A DNA stretch of 64,000 nt from Chryseobacterium defluvii (GTDB taxonomy: Bacteria > Bacteroidota > Bacteroidia > Flavobacteriales > Weeksellaceae), in assembly GCF_003634775.1 (NCBI RefSeq), contig NZ_RBXB01000002.1:744001-808000 (forward strand), in the 5' to 3' direction. Positions 8,313-16,104 of the stretch are shown in pieces. The translations under genes were made by a program, and so were the position numbers. Each line of letters begins with the position of its first letter. The stretch's first letter is position 1. The notes under the pieces are model-generated. The model was not told the origin of the DNA, searched no databases, and saw only the letters and a list, made by a program, of their open reading frames with translations.

Positions 8313-8450
8313 AAAAGATGTAATACGGTTTAGAATTACATCTTTTAAATTTTAAAAAAATTAATGGCTAGTTATTGGTGTTAATTCCCTGTCTAGCTGA
8401 TCAGGTATCTGAATTTGTGTTTTTTTATAACACCACTACAAAGATGTAAT
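8313..8450. promoter_or_regulatory. Divergent control region with AAAGATGTAAT repeats
   Basis: This lies in the 353-bp gap 8294-8646. AAAAGATGTAAT (8313) and ATTACATCTTTT (8335) form an inverted repeat, and a third copy, AAAGATGTAAT, starts at 8440. A second inverted pair, TGGTGTTA (8376) and TAACACCA (8428), is nested between them. The placement between oppositely oriented regulators suggests operators, or a terminator plus operators for the short leftward transcript. The rest of the gap is AT-rich with no gene seen. Confidence 0.5.
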
Positions 8451-8589
8451 TCATAAATATATTTAACTAAAAAGTTGCGTTACATTATATATACTATTTG
8501 GTATTTCATGTATACAATTTATATACATTAATTTTAATTTGTTGATTTTCAGTCGTTTGTGTTTTTGCGTTTTACGGTGTGGTATTTTA

Positions 8590-8615
8590 TTGTATTACCC
8601 AGAAGGTTATATTTG
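8590..8615 (+). promoter_or_regulatory. Candidate promoter of the TPR regulator
   Basis: A -7 box TATATTTG at 8608-8615 and a TTG at 8590-8592 give a somewhat short spacer of 15 bp. It lies 31 bp before the ATG at 8647. Confidence 0.5.
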
Positions 8616-8646
8616 CAAAATATTCTAATCGAAGTAAGAACAAAAT

Positions 8647-10419
8647 ATGAAGAAAATCTTTTACTTTATTTTATTATTTATCTCTTCTTTTTATTCGTCA
8701 CAAAGTGATTTTGATATTGATCAACAGAAAGTATACACCCATCTCTATAGCAAGGAAATTGAAAAGGCAAAATATTTAATAAAAACAAAATTTATAGATT
8801 CAAAAATTGCTTCTAAAAAAATTATCGGTTACGTTTATTTAAGTGATTATTATTCTTTTACAGAAAATGAAGTTGAGAAAGTCAATGCATTGGAGAAAGC
8901 TGAAAAAATTGCTCTCCAGACAAAAAATGAACTTGACATGGGATATGCCCAGTTGGGATATGCCAGATATTATCAGAGCCTTAATAAAAACGATTTGTTT
9001 ATAAAATCGGTCAATAATGCCATTACCATTTTTAGCAGGCACTCCGATGAAAATTTTATCTTGTCACAGCTGTATTTTTTACGATATAATTATAAATCAA
9101 AAAACTCTTTGGAACAAGATCTAAGACAGGATTATATAAAGGCCAATGAATATGCGGTCCGGTCAAAAAATAGTGTATTAATAAATTTTACCTATAGTAA
9201 TCTCGGGTATTATTATAAAAATAAGTTCAACGAAACCCATGATAAAAAATACCTTGACTCTGCCAAAGTAAGCTATCAAAATTCTTTACGATTTATTAGT
9301 TCAATAAAGGATACCAAAGCAAATAAAAGAGCTCAGATTGTTTATTATCTCAATTATGGCAGTCTTTTAAATTCATTGACTCCTGACAGTTATGAAAAAT
9401 GTTTGGAATTGTATCATAAAATTTTAAAAATAAGTGAAAATGATAATGCTTTTAAAGATATTACCGCTTTAACGTATAATAATATAGGCTCTGCGTATGA
9501 AAATTTAAATAAAATTGAATTAGCTGAAGAAAATTATCTAAAAGCATACACTTTAACCAAAGATGACAAGAACATTTATACCATTCATAAGCTTATTATT
9601 TTAAATAACTTGTCAAGAATTTATGAAAATAAAAAGCAGTTTGTTAAAGCTTTGGCTATAGAAAGAGAAGCAAAAGAGCTGATTAAGGAAGATGATAAGA
9701 AGCAATTCAGCAACAATACTAACGCCTTAGAAATTTTTTATAAAACAGAACAGAAAAATCAAAAGATAAAACAGCTTGAAGATAAAAACAAAAATTTTGC
9801 AAAACAGAGGTTTTATTTCATAAGTATGACGCTATTAGCTATTTTGGGTTTGGTGCTTTTATTTTTTATATTTCGTTTCAGATTAAAGATCAACAGGCAA
9901 AAGACAAATTTGTTAGAGGCTGCTAAAAATAAAGCCGAATTAATACTACAGCTGGAAAAACAAGAAAAGGCCCGTTTAAAAGCTGAACAGGAACTTTTAA
10001 CTGTTCAGCAGGAACAATTGCAGAAGAAAGCTTTGGCAACTTCGCTTCATTTGGACTATAAAAATAAATTCATTAAAGACCTTAAAGATAGTATTACGGA
10101 AAAGGGGGATATAAATTTTGAAAAAATTTTAAAAGAGGATCAATTAAATGATAATGATTTCTATGAGATCGAAAATGTTATTGAACAAGTCCATCCAAAT
10201 TTTTTTAAGCGTTTAAAAGAGCTCACCAAGGCAAAACTTTCTAATTTGGATTTAAAATATGCATCCTATATTTATTTGAATATGGATAATCAGCAGATTG
10301 CCAATATCTTAAAAGCGGATCCTAAAACAGTAAGAGTTACAAAGTATAGGTTGAAATTGAAATTCGGACTAACAAAAGATGAAAGTCTTCAAAATTTCAT
10401 ACAAAACCTGGATTTATAA
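8647..10419 (+). CDS. Membrane-bound TPR regulator with C-terminal HTH
   Basis: The protein has 590 residues with a signal peptide (MKKIFYFILLFISSFYSSQS). Periplasmic tetratricopeptide repeats run from about 60 to 375, with SNLGYYYKNKFNE and NNIGSAYENLNKIELAEENYLKAY typical. One membrane helix sits at about 388-412, followed by a cytosolic coiled coil at about 413-470. The C-terminus (525-590) is a LuxR-like HTH: KYASYIYLNMDNQQIANILKADPKTVRVTKYRLKLKFGL. This architecture is a known flavobacterial one-component membrane regulator. It stands 25 bp before three secreted-protein genes in the same direction, so it likely controls them. The signal it senses is unknown. Confidence 0.85.
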   Translation: MKKIFYFILLFISSFYSSQSDFDIDQQKVYTHLYSKEIEKAKYLIKTKFIDSKIASKKIIGYVYLSDYYSFTENEVEKVNALEKAEKIALQTKNELDMGYAQLGYARYYQSLNKNDLFIKSVNNAITIFSRHSDENFILSQLYFLRYNYKSKNSLEQDLRQDYIKANEYAVRSKNSVLINFTYSNLGYYYKNKFNETHDKKYLDSAKVSYQNSLRFISSIKDTKANKRAQIVYYLNYGSLLNSLTPDSYEKCLELYHKILKISENDNAFKDITALTYNNIGSAYENLNKIELAEENYLKAYTLTKDDKNIYTIHKLIILNNLSRIYENKKQFVKALAIEREAKELIKEDDKKQFSNNTNALEIFYKTEQKNQKIKQLEDKNKNFAKQRFYFISMTLLAILGLVLLFFIFRFRLKINRQKTNLLEAAKNKAELILQLEKQEKARLKAEQELLTVQQEQLQKKALATSLHLDYKNKFIKDLKDSITEKGDINFEKILKEDQLNDNDFYEIENVIEQVHPNFFKRLKELTKAKLSNLDLKYASYIYLNMDNQQIANILKADPKTVRVTKYRLKLKFGLTKDESLQNFIQNLDL

Positions 10420-10444
10420 ATATTAATTTAAAAAACACAAAAGA

Positions 10445-11338
10445 ATGCGGACAATTATTAATTTGATTTTTATCATTTATTGCTTTAGTACAAGCGCACA
10501 AGTAGGGATTTCTAAAGATCTGGGTTTTAAACCTGACTCTAGGACAATTTTGCATGTAAAACAGGATAATGAAGCCGTAAGATTGCCAAAGAGCAACACT
10601 ACGGGTATTTTACCTTCTTCCGTTATCGGAACCACCGGAAATGGAACACAAGGTTCAATAATTTACAATAGGGAAACCGGGGGAATTGTTGAAAATGATG
10701 GCACGCAATGGAAAGTTTCCGATCCTATTATAGTAAATTTAAAAAATGGAAAATTGGCCCGGTTTGTAAGATCAGGAGGTACTTTAACATCATCTTGCGG
10801 AAGTTGTATACTCTGTGGGTTTGAAAATCGGCAGTGTACTCCTGTAGATGTTCCTTTAACGGTTACCGGAAACAATGCGTTTAATGATATTCCGGGTGAC
10901 GTAGAGTTAATAGCAGCAAGTACACCTCAGATAAGATTTAAAACCACTGGCTTATACAGAATTTCTTTTAGTAGCAGAGTCACATCTAGTTCTCCTACCT
11001 GTCTGGGAATAGCTCAAACCATCTATGCAAAAATGAATTTATTTTTACAGGCAAATGGAACGGGAGCTTTTGTTCCTATAAATAGTACCGTTTCACCATA
11101 TACCTTAAATAGTGCAACGGATCCTCTGCAAATTTTAGGTATTCTTGGCCCCAAGATTAATCATTCTATTTCAAGTACATACGTAGGAACTTTTAATGCT
11201 AATGATATCATAAAATTTACATTTTTTGGAAATCAGAATATTACGGTGGGTGGCTGTACAGGAGGTGCAATGAATTTTCAACTGGACGGTACCGGATACC
11301 AGTTACCTGAAGTCATTATTGAAAAACTCACAATATAA
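10445..11338 (+). CDS. Secreted surface protein 1 of the cluster
   Basis: The protein has 297 residues with signal peptide MRTIINLIFIIYCFSTSAQ. The mature start (VGISKDLGFKPDSRTILHVK) and the central GTQGSIIYNRETGGIVENDGTQWKV match the short stalk region seen in many secreted proteins of the group. The middle has a Cys-rich patch (SSCGSCILCGFENRQC). The C-terminal half is beta-rich with RFKTTGLYRISFSSRV, the opening strand of a C1q-like jelly roll, and NDIIKFTFFGNQN as a closing strand. It lies 25 bp after the regulator and 12 bp before the next paralogue-like gene. It is probably displayed at the surface, with ligand unknown. Confidence 0.75.
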   Translation: MRTIINLIFIIYCFSTSAQVGISKDLGFKPDSRTILHVKQDNEAVRLPKSNTTGILPSSVIGTTGNGTQGSIIYNRETGGIVENDGTQWKVSDPIIVNLKNGKLARFVRSGGTLTSSCGSCILCGFENRQCTPVDVPLTVTGNNAFNDIPGDVELIAASTPQIRFKTTGLYRISFSSRVTSSSPTCLGIAQTIYAKMNLFLQANGTGAFVPINSTVSPYTLNSATDPLQILGILGPKINHSISSTYVGTFNANDIIKFTFFGNQNITVGGCTGGAMNFQLDGTGYQLPEVIIEKLTI

Positions 11339-11350
11339 AAACAAATCTGC

Positions 11351-12193
11351 ATGAAAAATTTATTATTTTTATTAATAACATCTTGTTGCATTAATGCGCA
11401 AATTGTTATTGGAAACGATATTATCAGTACCAAAAATATCCTGAAAATAAAAGACGGGAGTAGAGGAGTATTGCTTACCAATTCTAATAATTTTACTCTC
11501 TTTCCTCAATATAATGCCGCTTCGAATGATTTATTTAATGATTTACCGAATCTGGAAGGTTCTATTATCTATAATAAAACGGATGATCAGTATTATAAAT
11601 ATGATGGATTCTCATGGAATCCCGCCAGGCAATTACAAGGAAGATTTAATACTAACGTATCTCGGTTAGGCCTTACCAATCCTTTCAGCAACTTTTGTGG
11701 AGATTTTTCAGGAGTAAATGCATGTGTTAATTCAGGTTATACTTTAACGTATGGTGGTACTTTTGCCGATAATAAAGATCAATTGTTGGTAGATAGTGGG
11801 CATTTAGGAATAAAAAATGCGGCAAATGGAATCGTAATAGCTCAAAATGGGCTTTATGAAGTTGGCGTTTCTTTGGGGGTAAGTGGTGGTGGGCTCTCTG
11901 CAGGAATTGGCCTGGTTGAATATCGTTTAGGCCTTCAGGTAAGTTACGATAACGGAGCTACATATGTAGATGTAGCGGAGAAATCCAACTATTCTCTAAT
12001 GTTTGTTGTGGACCTGAACGGAACCAAGACAACCAGCTTTACTACAACCCTGTCTTTACCGGCAACTGCAAGGTTAAGATCTATAGTTAATATGAAAAGA
12101 ATTATTGCTTCAGGAGGGGGGCTTGCCACCTATTCAGCGAGTAATGACCCCGTGTATTCCTATCTAGTAGTCAGACAAATCAAAAAATATTAG
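11351..12193 (+). CDS. Secreted surface protein 2 of the cluster
   Basis: The protein has 280 residues with signal peptide MKNLLFLLITSCCINAQ. It has the same plan as its neighbours: a short stalk with EGSIIYNKTDDQYYKYDGFSWNPA, then a beta domain (GLYEVGVSLGVSGG, VEYRLGLQVSYDNGATYVDV, TTSFTTTLSLPATARLRSIV) that resembles C1q-like proteins. The gene sits 12 bp after protein 1 and 2 bp before protein 3, so the three are one transcript. The proteins are related in design but not close copies. Function beyond surface binding or structure is not visible. Confidence 0.72.
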   Translation: MKNLLFLLITSCCINAQIVIGNDIISTKNILKIKDGSRGVLLTNSNNFTLFPQYNAASNDLFNDLPNLEGSIIYNKTDDQYYKYDGFSWNPARQLQGRFNTNVSRLGLTNPFSNFCGDFSGVNACVNSGYTLTYGGTFADNKDQLLVDSGHLGIKNAANGIVIAQNGLYEVGVSLGVSGGGLSAGIGLVEYRLGLQVSYDNGATYVDVAEKSNYSLMFVVDLNGTKTTSFTTTLSLPATARLRSIVNMKRIIASGGGLATYSASNDPVYSYLVVRQIKKY

Positions 12194-12195
12194 TT

Positions 12196-12975
12196 ATGAA
12201 TAAAAATATAATTTGCGCTTGTATATTTTTTATAATAAACCTATACAACTCACAGGTAAATTTCACCAATGGAGTAGGTAGCAATATCAATAGTTCGGAT
12301 CAGGTCATAGTATATATTAATAATGCCAGTGAAGCAAGTAATATAAAAGGATTTGGTCTTCCAACAGTTAATTCTTTAGCTGATCTCCCATATACAGGAT
12401 CTAATGCTCCAGCCAGTAGAATTGAGGAATTAAGAGGTTTGTTATTGTTTGTGAACAGCACCGGAGAAACAATGGTTTTTGATGGTTTAGTCTGGACTAA
12501 AGCATTTAATATTGTAGGATTAGGCAGTAATATTAGCCGTTTTCAGATCAACAATACAGTTTCTACAACTAACGGACAGGTTACCCTGCCATTTAGTTCA
12601 GTCACAGGAACTTACCTAAACGACCCATTGAAGGTAAAAACTAATGTGCCGTCTGTTGCTGCTGAATTGCCTAAATTATATATCAGGCAAACAGGAACTT
12701 ATAGAGTAAACATCAGTTTAACATTAACATCTTCAGAAAGTGGAGCATTCAGCAAACGTTTAGGTATTGCCATGTTTGTTAACGGGGTGGAAAGAACGAG
12801 ACTCTTGGAAACGGTTACAGACTTTAATGCCGTTACTAAGCTTGTAAACTTAGATACCGTATTATATCTGAAGCAGGGTGAGTATTTTACTATGGACACT
12901 ATTTCTGAGGTAGGAGGCGCACAAAGCTTCACCGTTTCAGATAATACCTTTGTCACCATAGAAAAAATATTGTAA
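12196..12975 (+). CDS. Secreted surface protein 3 of the cluster
   Basis: The protein has 259 residues with a weaker signal peptide (MNKNIICACIFFIINLYNSQ). The stalk contains LRGLLLFVNSTGETMVFDGLVWTKA. The C-terminal domain (residues 145-259) is the clearest C1q-like jelly roll of the cluster: RQTGTYRVNISLTLTSSESG, RLGIAMFVNGVERTR and LYLKQGEYFTMDTIS. The transcript ends at a 20-bp perfect hairpin (13048-13087) shared with the convergent hydrolase gene. It is probably secreted or surface-bound, and it may form trimers with itself or with the two proteins encoded before it. Confidence 0.75.
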   Translation: MNKNIICACIFFIINLYNSQVNFTNGVGSNINSSDQVIVYINNASEASNIKGFGLPTVNSLADLPYTGSNAPASRIEELRGLLLFVNSTGETMVFDGLVWTKAFNIVGLGSNISRFQINNTVSTTNGQVTLPFSSVTGTYLNDPLKVKTNVPSVAAELPKLYIRQTGTYRVNISLTLTSSESGAFSKRLGIAMFVNGVERTRLLETVTDFNAVTKLVNLDTVLYLKQGEYFTMDTISEVGGAQSFTVSDNTFVTIEKIL

Positions 12976-13047
12976 TGAATAATAAAAATTGAAAGGCAGA
13001 GGTAAATTTTGTATCCATTAATCGTCAATATCTAATCTGAATGTTTT

Positions 13048-13087
13048 AAAGAATAAGGGCAGGTAAATTTACCTGCCCTTATTCTTT
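13048..13087. terminator. Bidirectional terminator, perfect 20-bp inverted repeat
   Basis: The arms at 13048-13067 and 13068-13087 are exact reverse complements, with GGGCAGG/CCTGCCC at the core and A/T-rich ends. It lies between convergent genes and can stop transcription from both sides. Confidence 0.93.
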
Positions 13088-13108
13088 ATAATAAAGTTAC
13101 AGGCTTTT

Positions 13109-13852
13109 TTATTTCAAAATCTCTTTCAAAAATAATAAAGTGTGGTTCCATGCTCTTTTGGCCATTACCTCATTATAATCCGGGGATTTCGGATCTGTAA
13201 ACGTATGTTTGGAATGAGCATATGTAATGATCTGCCAATCTGCATTCCCTTCATTCATTTCTTTTACCAGATTATCATAATCCTGTTGAGTAACCCCTTT
13301 ATCATCAGCCGGATTTTCAACAAGAATTTTAGGAATGATAGGATTATTTTTTCTGGTTTGATCTTTAGCAAGGCTTCCGTGGATAGAAACAACTCCTGCA
13401 ACAGGTAAATTCCCTCTTGCTGTTTCCAAAGCACCGGTTCCTCCGAAACAATACCCGATGACTGCAATTTTATCAGGAATAGCCCCGTTTCTTTTAAGCT
13501 GATCTAAAGCTAAAGAAATACGCTTCTGATAGGCTTCATAATTCTGCTTGTAATAGCCTGAGCTTTTTGCAGCTGCTGCATTATCTGCCGGAATATTTCC
13601 TTCCCCGTAAATATCAGCAATAAAAGCAATATACCCTTGTTTTTCAAGATCTGCTGCAGCCGTTCTGGCTTCGTCGTCTATTCCTTTCCAAGCAGGTAAG
13701 ATAAGAACTCCGGGAAGTTTTTTTCCTGCATTGGAAGTTACCATACCATTAAGCTTTTGTGTACCGTCCTGATAAGTTACGGTAGAAAGTTTCTGACTGA
13801 AAAGTGTTCCTGATCCCATAAGAAATACGGATAATAAAATTGATCGTATCAT
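13109..13852 (-). CDS. Dienelactone hydrolase family protein, exported
   Basis: The protein has 247 residues with signal peptide MIRSILLSVFLMGSGTLFSQ. The alpha/beta-hydrolase fold shows the nucleophile elbow GYCFGG with Cys135, the hallmark of dienelactone hydrolases, and later an acidic residue near DDKGVTQQDY and the catalytic His in AHSKHTFTDP. DLH enzymes hydrolyse cyclic or simple esters; the export signal suggests a periplasmic esterase. The natural substrate is not evident. It converges on the C1q cluster with the shared hairpin as terminator and has no obvious operon partner. Confidence 0.9.
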   Translation of the reverse strand: MIRSILLSVFLMGSGTLFSQKLSTVTYQDGTQKLNGMVTSNAGKKLPGVLILPAWKGIDDEARTAAADLEKQGYIAFIADIYGEGNIPADNAAAAKSSGYYKQNYEAYQKRISLALDQLKRNGAIPDKIAVIGYCFGGTGALETARGNLPVAGVVSIHGSLAKDQTRKNNPIIPKILVENPADDKGVTQQDYDNLVKEMNEGNADWQIITYAHSKHTFTDPKSPDYNEVMAKRAWNHTLLFLKEILK

Positions 13853-13959
13853 ATTTGTAATTTTAGTAAAAGGTGATATAATTATTTGTCATTCAGAACA
13901 TCGTGAAGAATCTCTTAATATTCTTAATCCCCGAACTTTAGTCTTAATGACTGCAAGTT

Positions 13960-14739
13960 TTATGGGTTGTTCAGGAGATTCCATTTTTGACCATCATATT
14001 CATATTTTTTTGTTGTATTGAGATAAGTGATCTGCAGTTTATAAGGATTGAAAATTGTTAGCTGGATAGCAATAGGTCTTGGATTTTCATCCTTGTTCTT
14101 TGACTGGATTTTTACAATATTATATTTAGGATTGTAATTTTTAGTCAGGAATGATTTTAATTCCGGGTCATAAGACTTAAGAAATTCATTCATTTTATCC
14201 TTTTCAAGCCTTGTTGAGAGCGTTATGGTTCTTTTATACTTGTTAAGGTTTTCCAGGGCACTTTTATTCCAGAATTTGGAGATGAGATAATTATGCTCAT
14301 CAGTAGCCAACGTGCTGCAACATGAGCCAACCAGGCTGCAGGAATAATTGTCCATGAAATAAACAAAAATAAAAGTATCCGTAAAGCTCTCTTTAGGAAG
14401 GTCATCTAAAATATTCTTATTGATCTGGTCATAGACTTTTCCTATATCTTTATACTTCAGCTTGAAATTTTCAAGGTCGGTTTTATCCTGTTGGTAAATA
14501 TTCTCACATTTCTTTTTGAAGGGTTCAATAGCATCGGTTGCTACTGTTCCTGCTTTATCCGGATTTTTATCCCAATAGAAAGGTATTTTATCGTCATCAG
14601 CATCAGAAAGACATTGGTCTTCGGTATATTGTTTTTTGCATTTTTCCAGCAGCATTTGCTCATCCAGTGCTTGCTGATCTGTGGTTTGAGCCTGAAAACA
14701 TATTCCTATAAAAGGCAATAAAAATAAAAGTTTGTTCAT
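13960..14739 (-). CDS. Hypothetical secreted protein
   Basis: The protein has 259 residues. MNKLLFLLPFIGICFQAQTT is a signal peptide. The mature protein is charged and helical (EQMLLEKCKKQYTEDQCLSDADDDKIPFYW), then has a segment with a Cys-rich turn (NYSCSLVGSCCSTLATDEHNYLI), and ends with beta strands (NPKYNIVKIQSKN, IAIQLTIFNPYKLQITYLNTTKKYEYDGQKWNLL). I do not recognise the family. A hairpin at 14745-14789 separates it from the upstream HAD gene, so it probably has its own promoter. No functional residues can be named. Confidence 0.7.
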   Translation of the reverse strand: MNKLLFLLPFIGICFQAQTTDQQALDEQMLLEKCKKQYTEDQCLSDADDDKIPFYWDKNPDKAGTVATDAIEPFKKKCENIYQQDKTDLENFKLKYKDIGKVYDQINKNILDDLPKESFTDTFIFVYFMDNYSCSLVGSCCSTLATDEHNYLISKFWNKSALENLNKYKRTITLSTRLEKDKMNEFLKSYDPELKSFLTKNYNPKYNIVKIQSKNKDENPRPIAIQLTIFNPYKLQITYLNTTKKYEYDGQKWNLLNNP

Positions 14740-14744
14740 ACGTA

Positions 14745-14789
14745 TAAAAAATCCTCATCTAAATTACTAAATAACTTATCATGAGGATT
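14745..14789 (-). terminator. Terminator of the HAD gene
   Basis: AATCCTCAT (14750) pairs with ATGAGGATT (14781) across a 22-nt loop. On the minus strand it is followed by a T-run. It lies between the HAD stop and the next gene start. Confidence 0.75.
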
Positions 14790-14814
14790 GTTAAATTGTT
14801 ATAAAACTGGTGGC

Positions 14815-15429
14815 TTAATCAATTTCTACACCCAGTTTAGCCAGCTCATGCTGCAAATCTGTCTCAGAATGAATATGAATGGTATTGAAACCCAGAGACT
14901 GCGCTATTTCAATATTTTTGGCATTATCATCGATGAAAACAGATTCCTGAGCCTGGATATTATATCTTTCCAATAAAACATACCAGATCTTTGGATCAGG
15001 TTTGATTAATTTTTCCGTTCCAGAAACCACAATTTTCCCATTGAAAAGCTGGAAGAAATCATAATTTTCCAGCGCATACGGAAAGGTTTCAGCAGACCAG
15101 TTCGTTAAACCAAACAGCTCATAATCCGTGTTTCCCAACTTTTTCAGAACTTCTACATTGTGAGGGATGTCACTTTTCAGCATGACGGTCCAGTTATCAT
15201 AATACGCTCTGATCTCTTTTTCCCATTCCGGGAATTTTTTAATCTGGAGTTCTGTTCCGTCTGCAAGGCTTCTTCCCCTGTCCTGTTCCTCGTTCCATTC
15301 CTGTTGGGCAATGTGGGTGAGAAAGTATTCCATTTTTTCATCATCATTGAAGTAATCTTTGAAAAAATATCTTGGATTCCAATCCATTAAAACCCCTCCG
15401 AAATCGAATACAATGTTCTTGATGTTCAT
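14815..15429 (-). CDS. HAD family phosphatase (YihX-like)
   Basis: The protein has 204 residues with the HAD motifs in order. Motif I is VFDFGGVLMDW (the second Asp position of DxD is replaced by a Gly, as in YihX-type proteins and some dehalogenases). Motif II is FGLTNWSAE, motif III is the Lys in KLIKPDPKIW, and motif IV is FIDDNAKNIE. The cap is helical, residues about 20-90. HAD phosphatases of this subgroup act on sugar phosphates such as glucose 1-phosphate; the substrate here is unknown. No partner gene is adjacent. A 200-bp palindromic element lies upstream. Confidence 0.88.
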   Translation of the reverse strand: MNIKNIVFDFGGVLMDWNPRYFFKDYFNDDEKMEYFLTHIAQQEWNEEQDRGRSLADGTELQIKKFPEWEKEIRAYYDNWTVMLKSDIPHNVEVLKKLGNTDYELFGLTNWSAETFPYALENYDFFQLFNGKIVVSGTEKLIKPDPKIWYVLLERYNIQAQESVFIDDNAKNIEIAQSLGFNTIHIHSETDLQHELAKLGVEID

Positions 15430-15461
15430 TTGTAAATATTTTTAATTTAGTGTATTTATTC

Positions 15462-15657
15462 AACCACAAAAAGCACAAAAATTTTTAATAGAAACACATT
15501 AGTACACTTGAGTTTTTAAAAGTTTAATATGTTCAAAATAAAAGTTCACATAAGACGAAAATCAAAGATTTTCAAAAGCTTAAGTGTACTCCTCAACAGT
15601 AAGTCTTTCACTTAAATAAAACTTAAGTGTTTAAAACCTTTTGTGCCTTTTGTGGTT
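15462..15657. repeat. Large imperfect inverted-repeat element
   Basis: The outer arms AACCACAAAAAGCACAAAA (15462) and its near-perfect complement at 15639 enclose a second pair (15501-15517 and 15574-15590, sharing AGTACACTT/AAGTGTACT). Smaller hairpins lie inside (GAAAATC/GATTTTC at 15557, CACTTAA/TTAAGTG at 15609). No ORF is seen in it. It fills the gap between the HAD and HsdR_N genes. Confidence 0.8.
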
Positions 15658-15672
15658 ATGACCTTCTCAATC

Positions 15673-16098
15673 TCATTTATAAAACTGATACTGATCATTC
15701 TCAAAATAAGCATTGATATGCTGCAAACCATTCGTTAAAATAATTTCTTTCGCTCCGATAATGGAATTATACCTTGCGGTTTGTTCAAATGTCTTCTCCG
15801 TTAGTTTTACAGATGGAGCTTTACATTCAATTAAAATTTTAGGCTGGGCTTTTTCTGTGATTAAAAGATCAATTCTTTTCGTTAAACCATTTAAAACGAT
15901 CTTTTTTTCAGTAATCAAGGCCGATGTAGAGTAGGACTTCACGGTCAGATAATAATGTATCCAGTGTTGTCGAACCCATTCTTCGGGAGTAAGTAAAAGG
16001 TAAGTTTTGCGAACCAAATCATAAATAAAAAACTTATCTTTGTCTTTCTTGAATTTAAAATCAAAAGTTTCCTGAAAATTCAGTTTTGGAAGTTCCAT
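15673..16098 (-). CDS. Stand-alone HsdR_N-type nuclease-fold protein
   Basis: The protein has 141 residues and matches the small HsdR_N_2 family. It has the PD-(D/E)xK pattern: Asp77 in KRIDLLI, Glu91-Cys-Lys93 in LIECKAP, and the QxxxY helix motif Gln106 to Tyr110. In type I restriction enzymes this domain cuts DNA, but no methylase, specificity or helicase subunit is present here, so it is not a restriction system. Similar single-domain proteins are widespread in Bacteroidota. It is head-to-head with holA with only 6 bp between start codons, so the promoters must overlap. A DNA repair or replication role is plausible but unproven. Confidence 0.85.
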   Translation of the reverse strand: MELPKLNFQETFDFKFKKDKDKFFIYDLVRKTYLLLTPEEWVRQHWIHYYLTVKSYSTSALITEKKIVLNGLTKRIDLLITEKAQPKILIECKAPSVKLTEKTFEQTARYNSIIGAKEIILTNGLQHINAYFENDQYQFYK

Positions 16099-16104
16099 TA
16101 AAAG

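Noticed and set aside
15673..16098. A restriction-modification system around the HsdR_N protein
   Set aside because: Only the single small nuclease-fold protein is present; there is no methylase, specificity or helicase subunit within reach.
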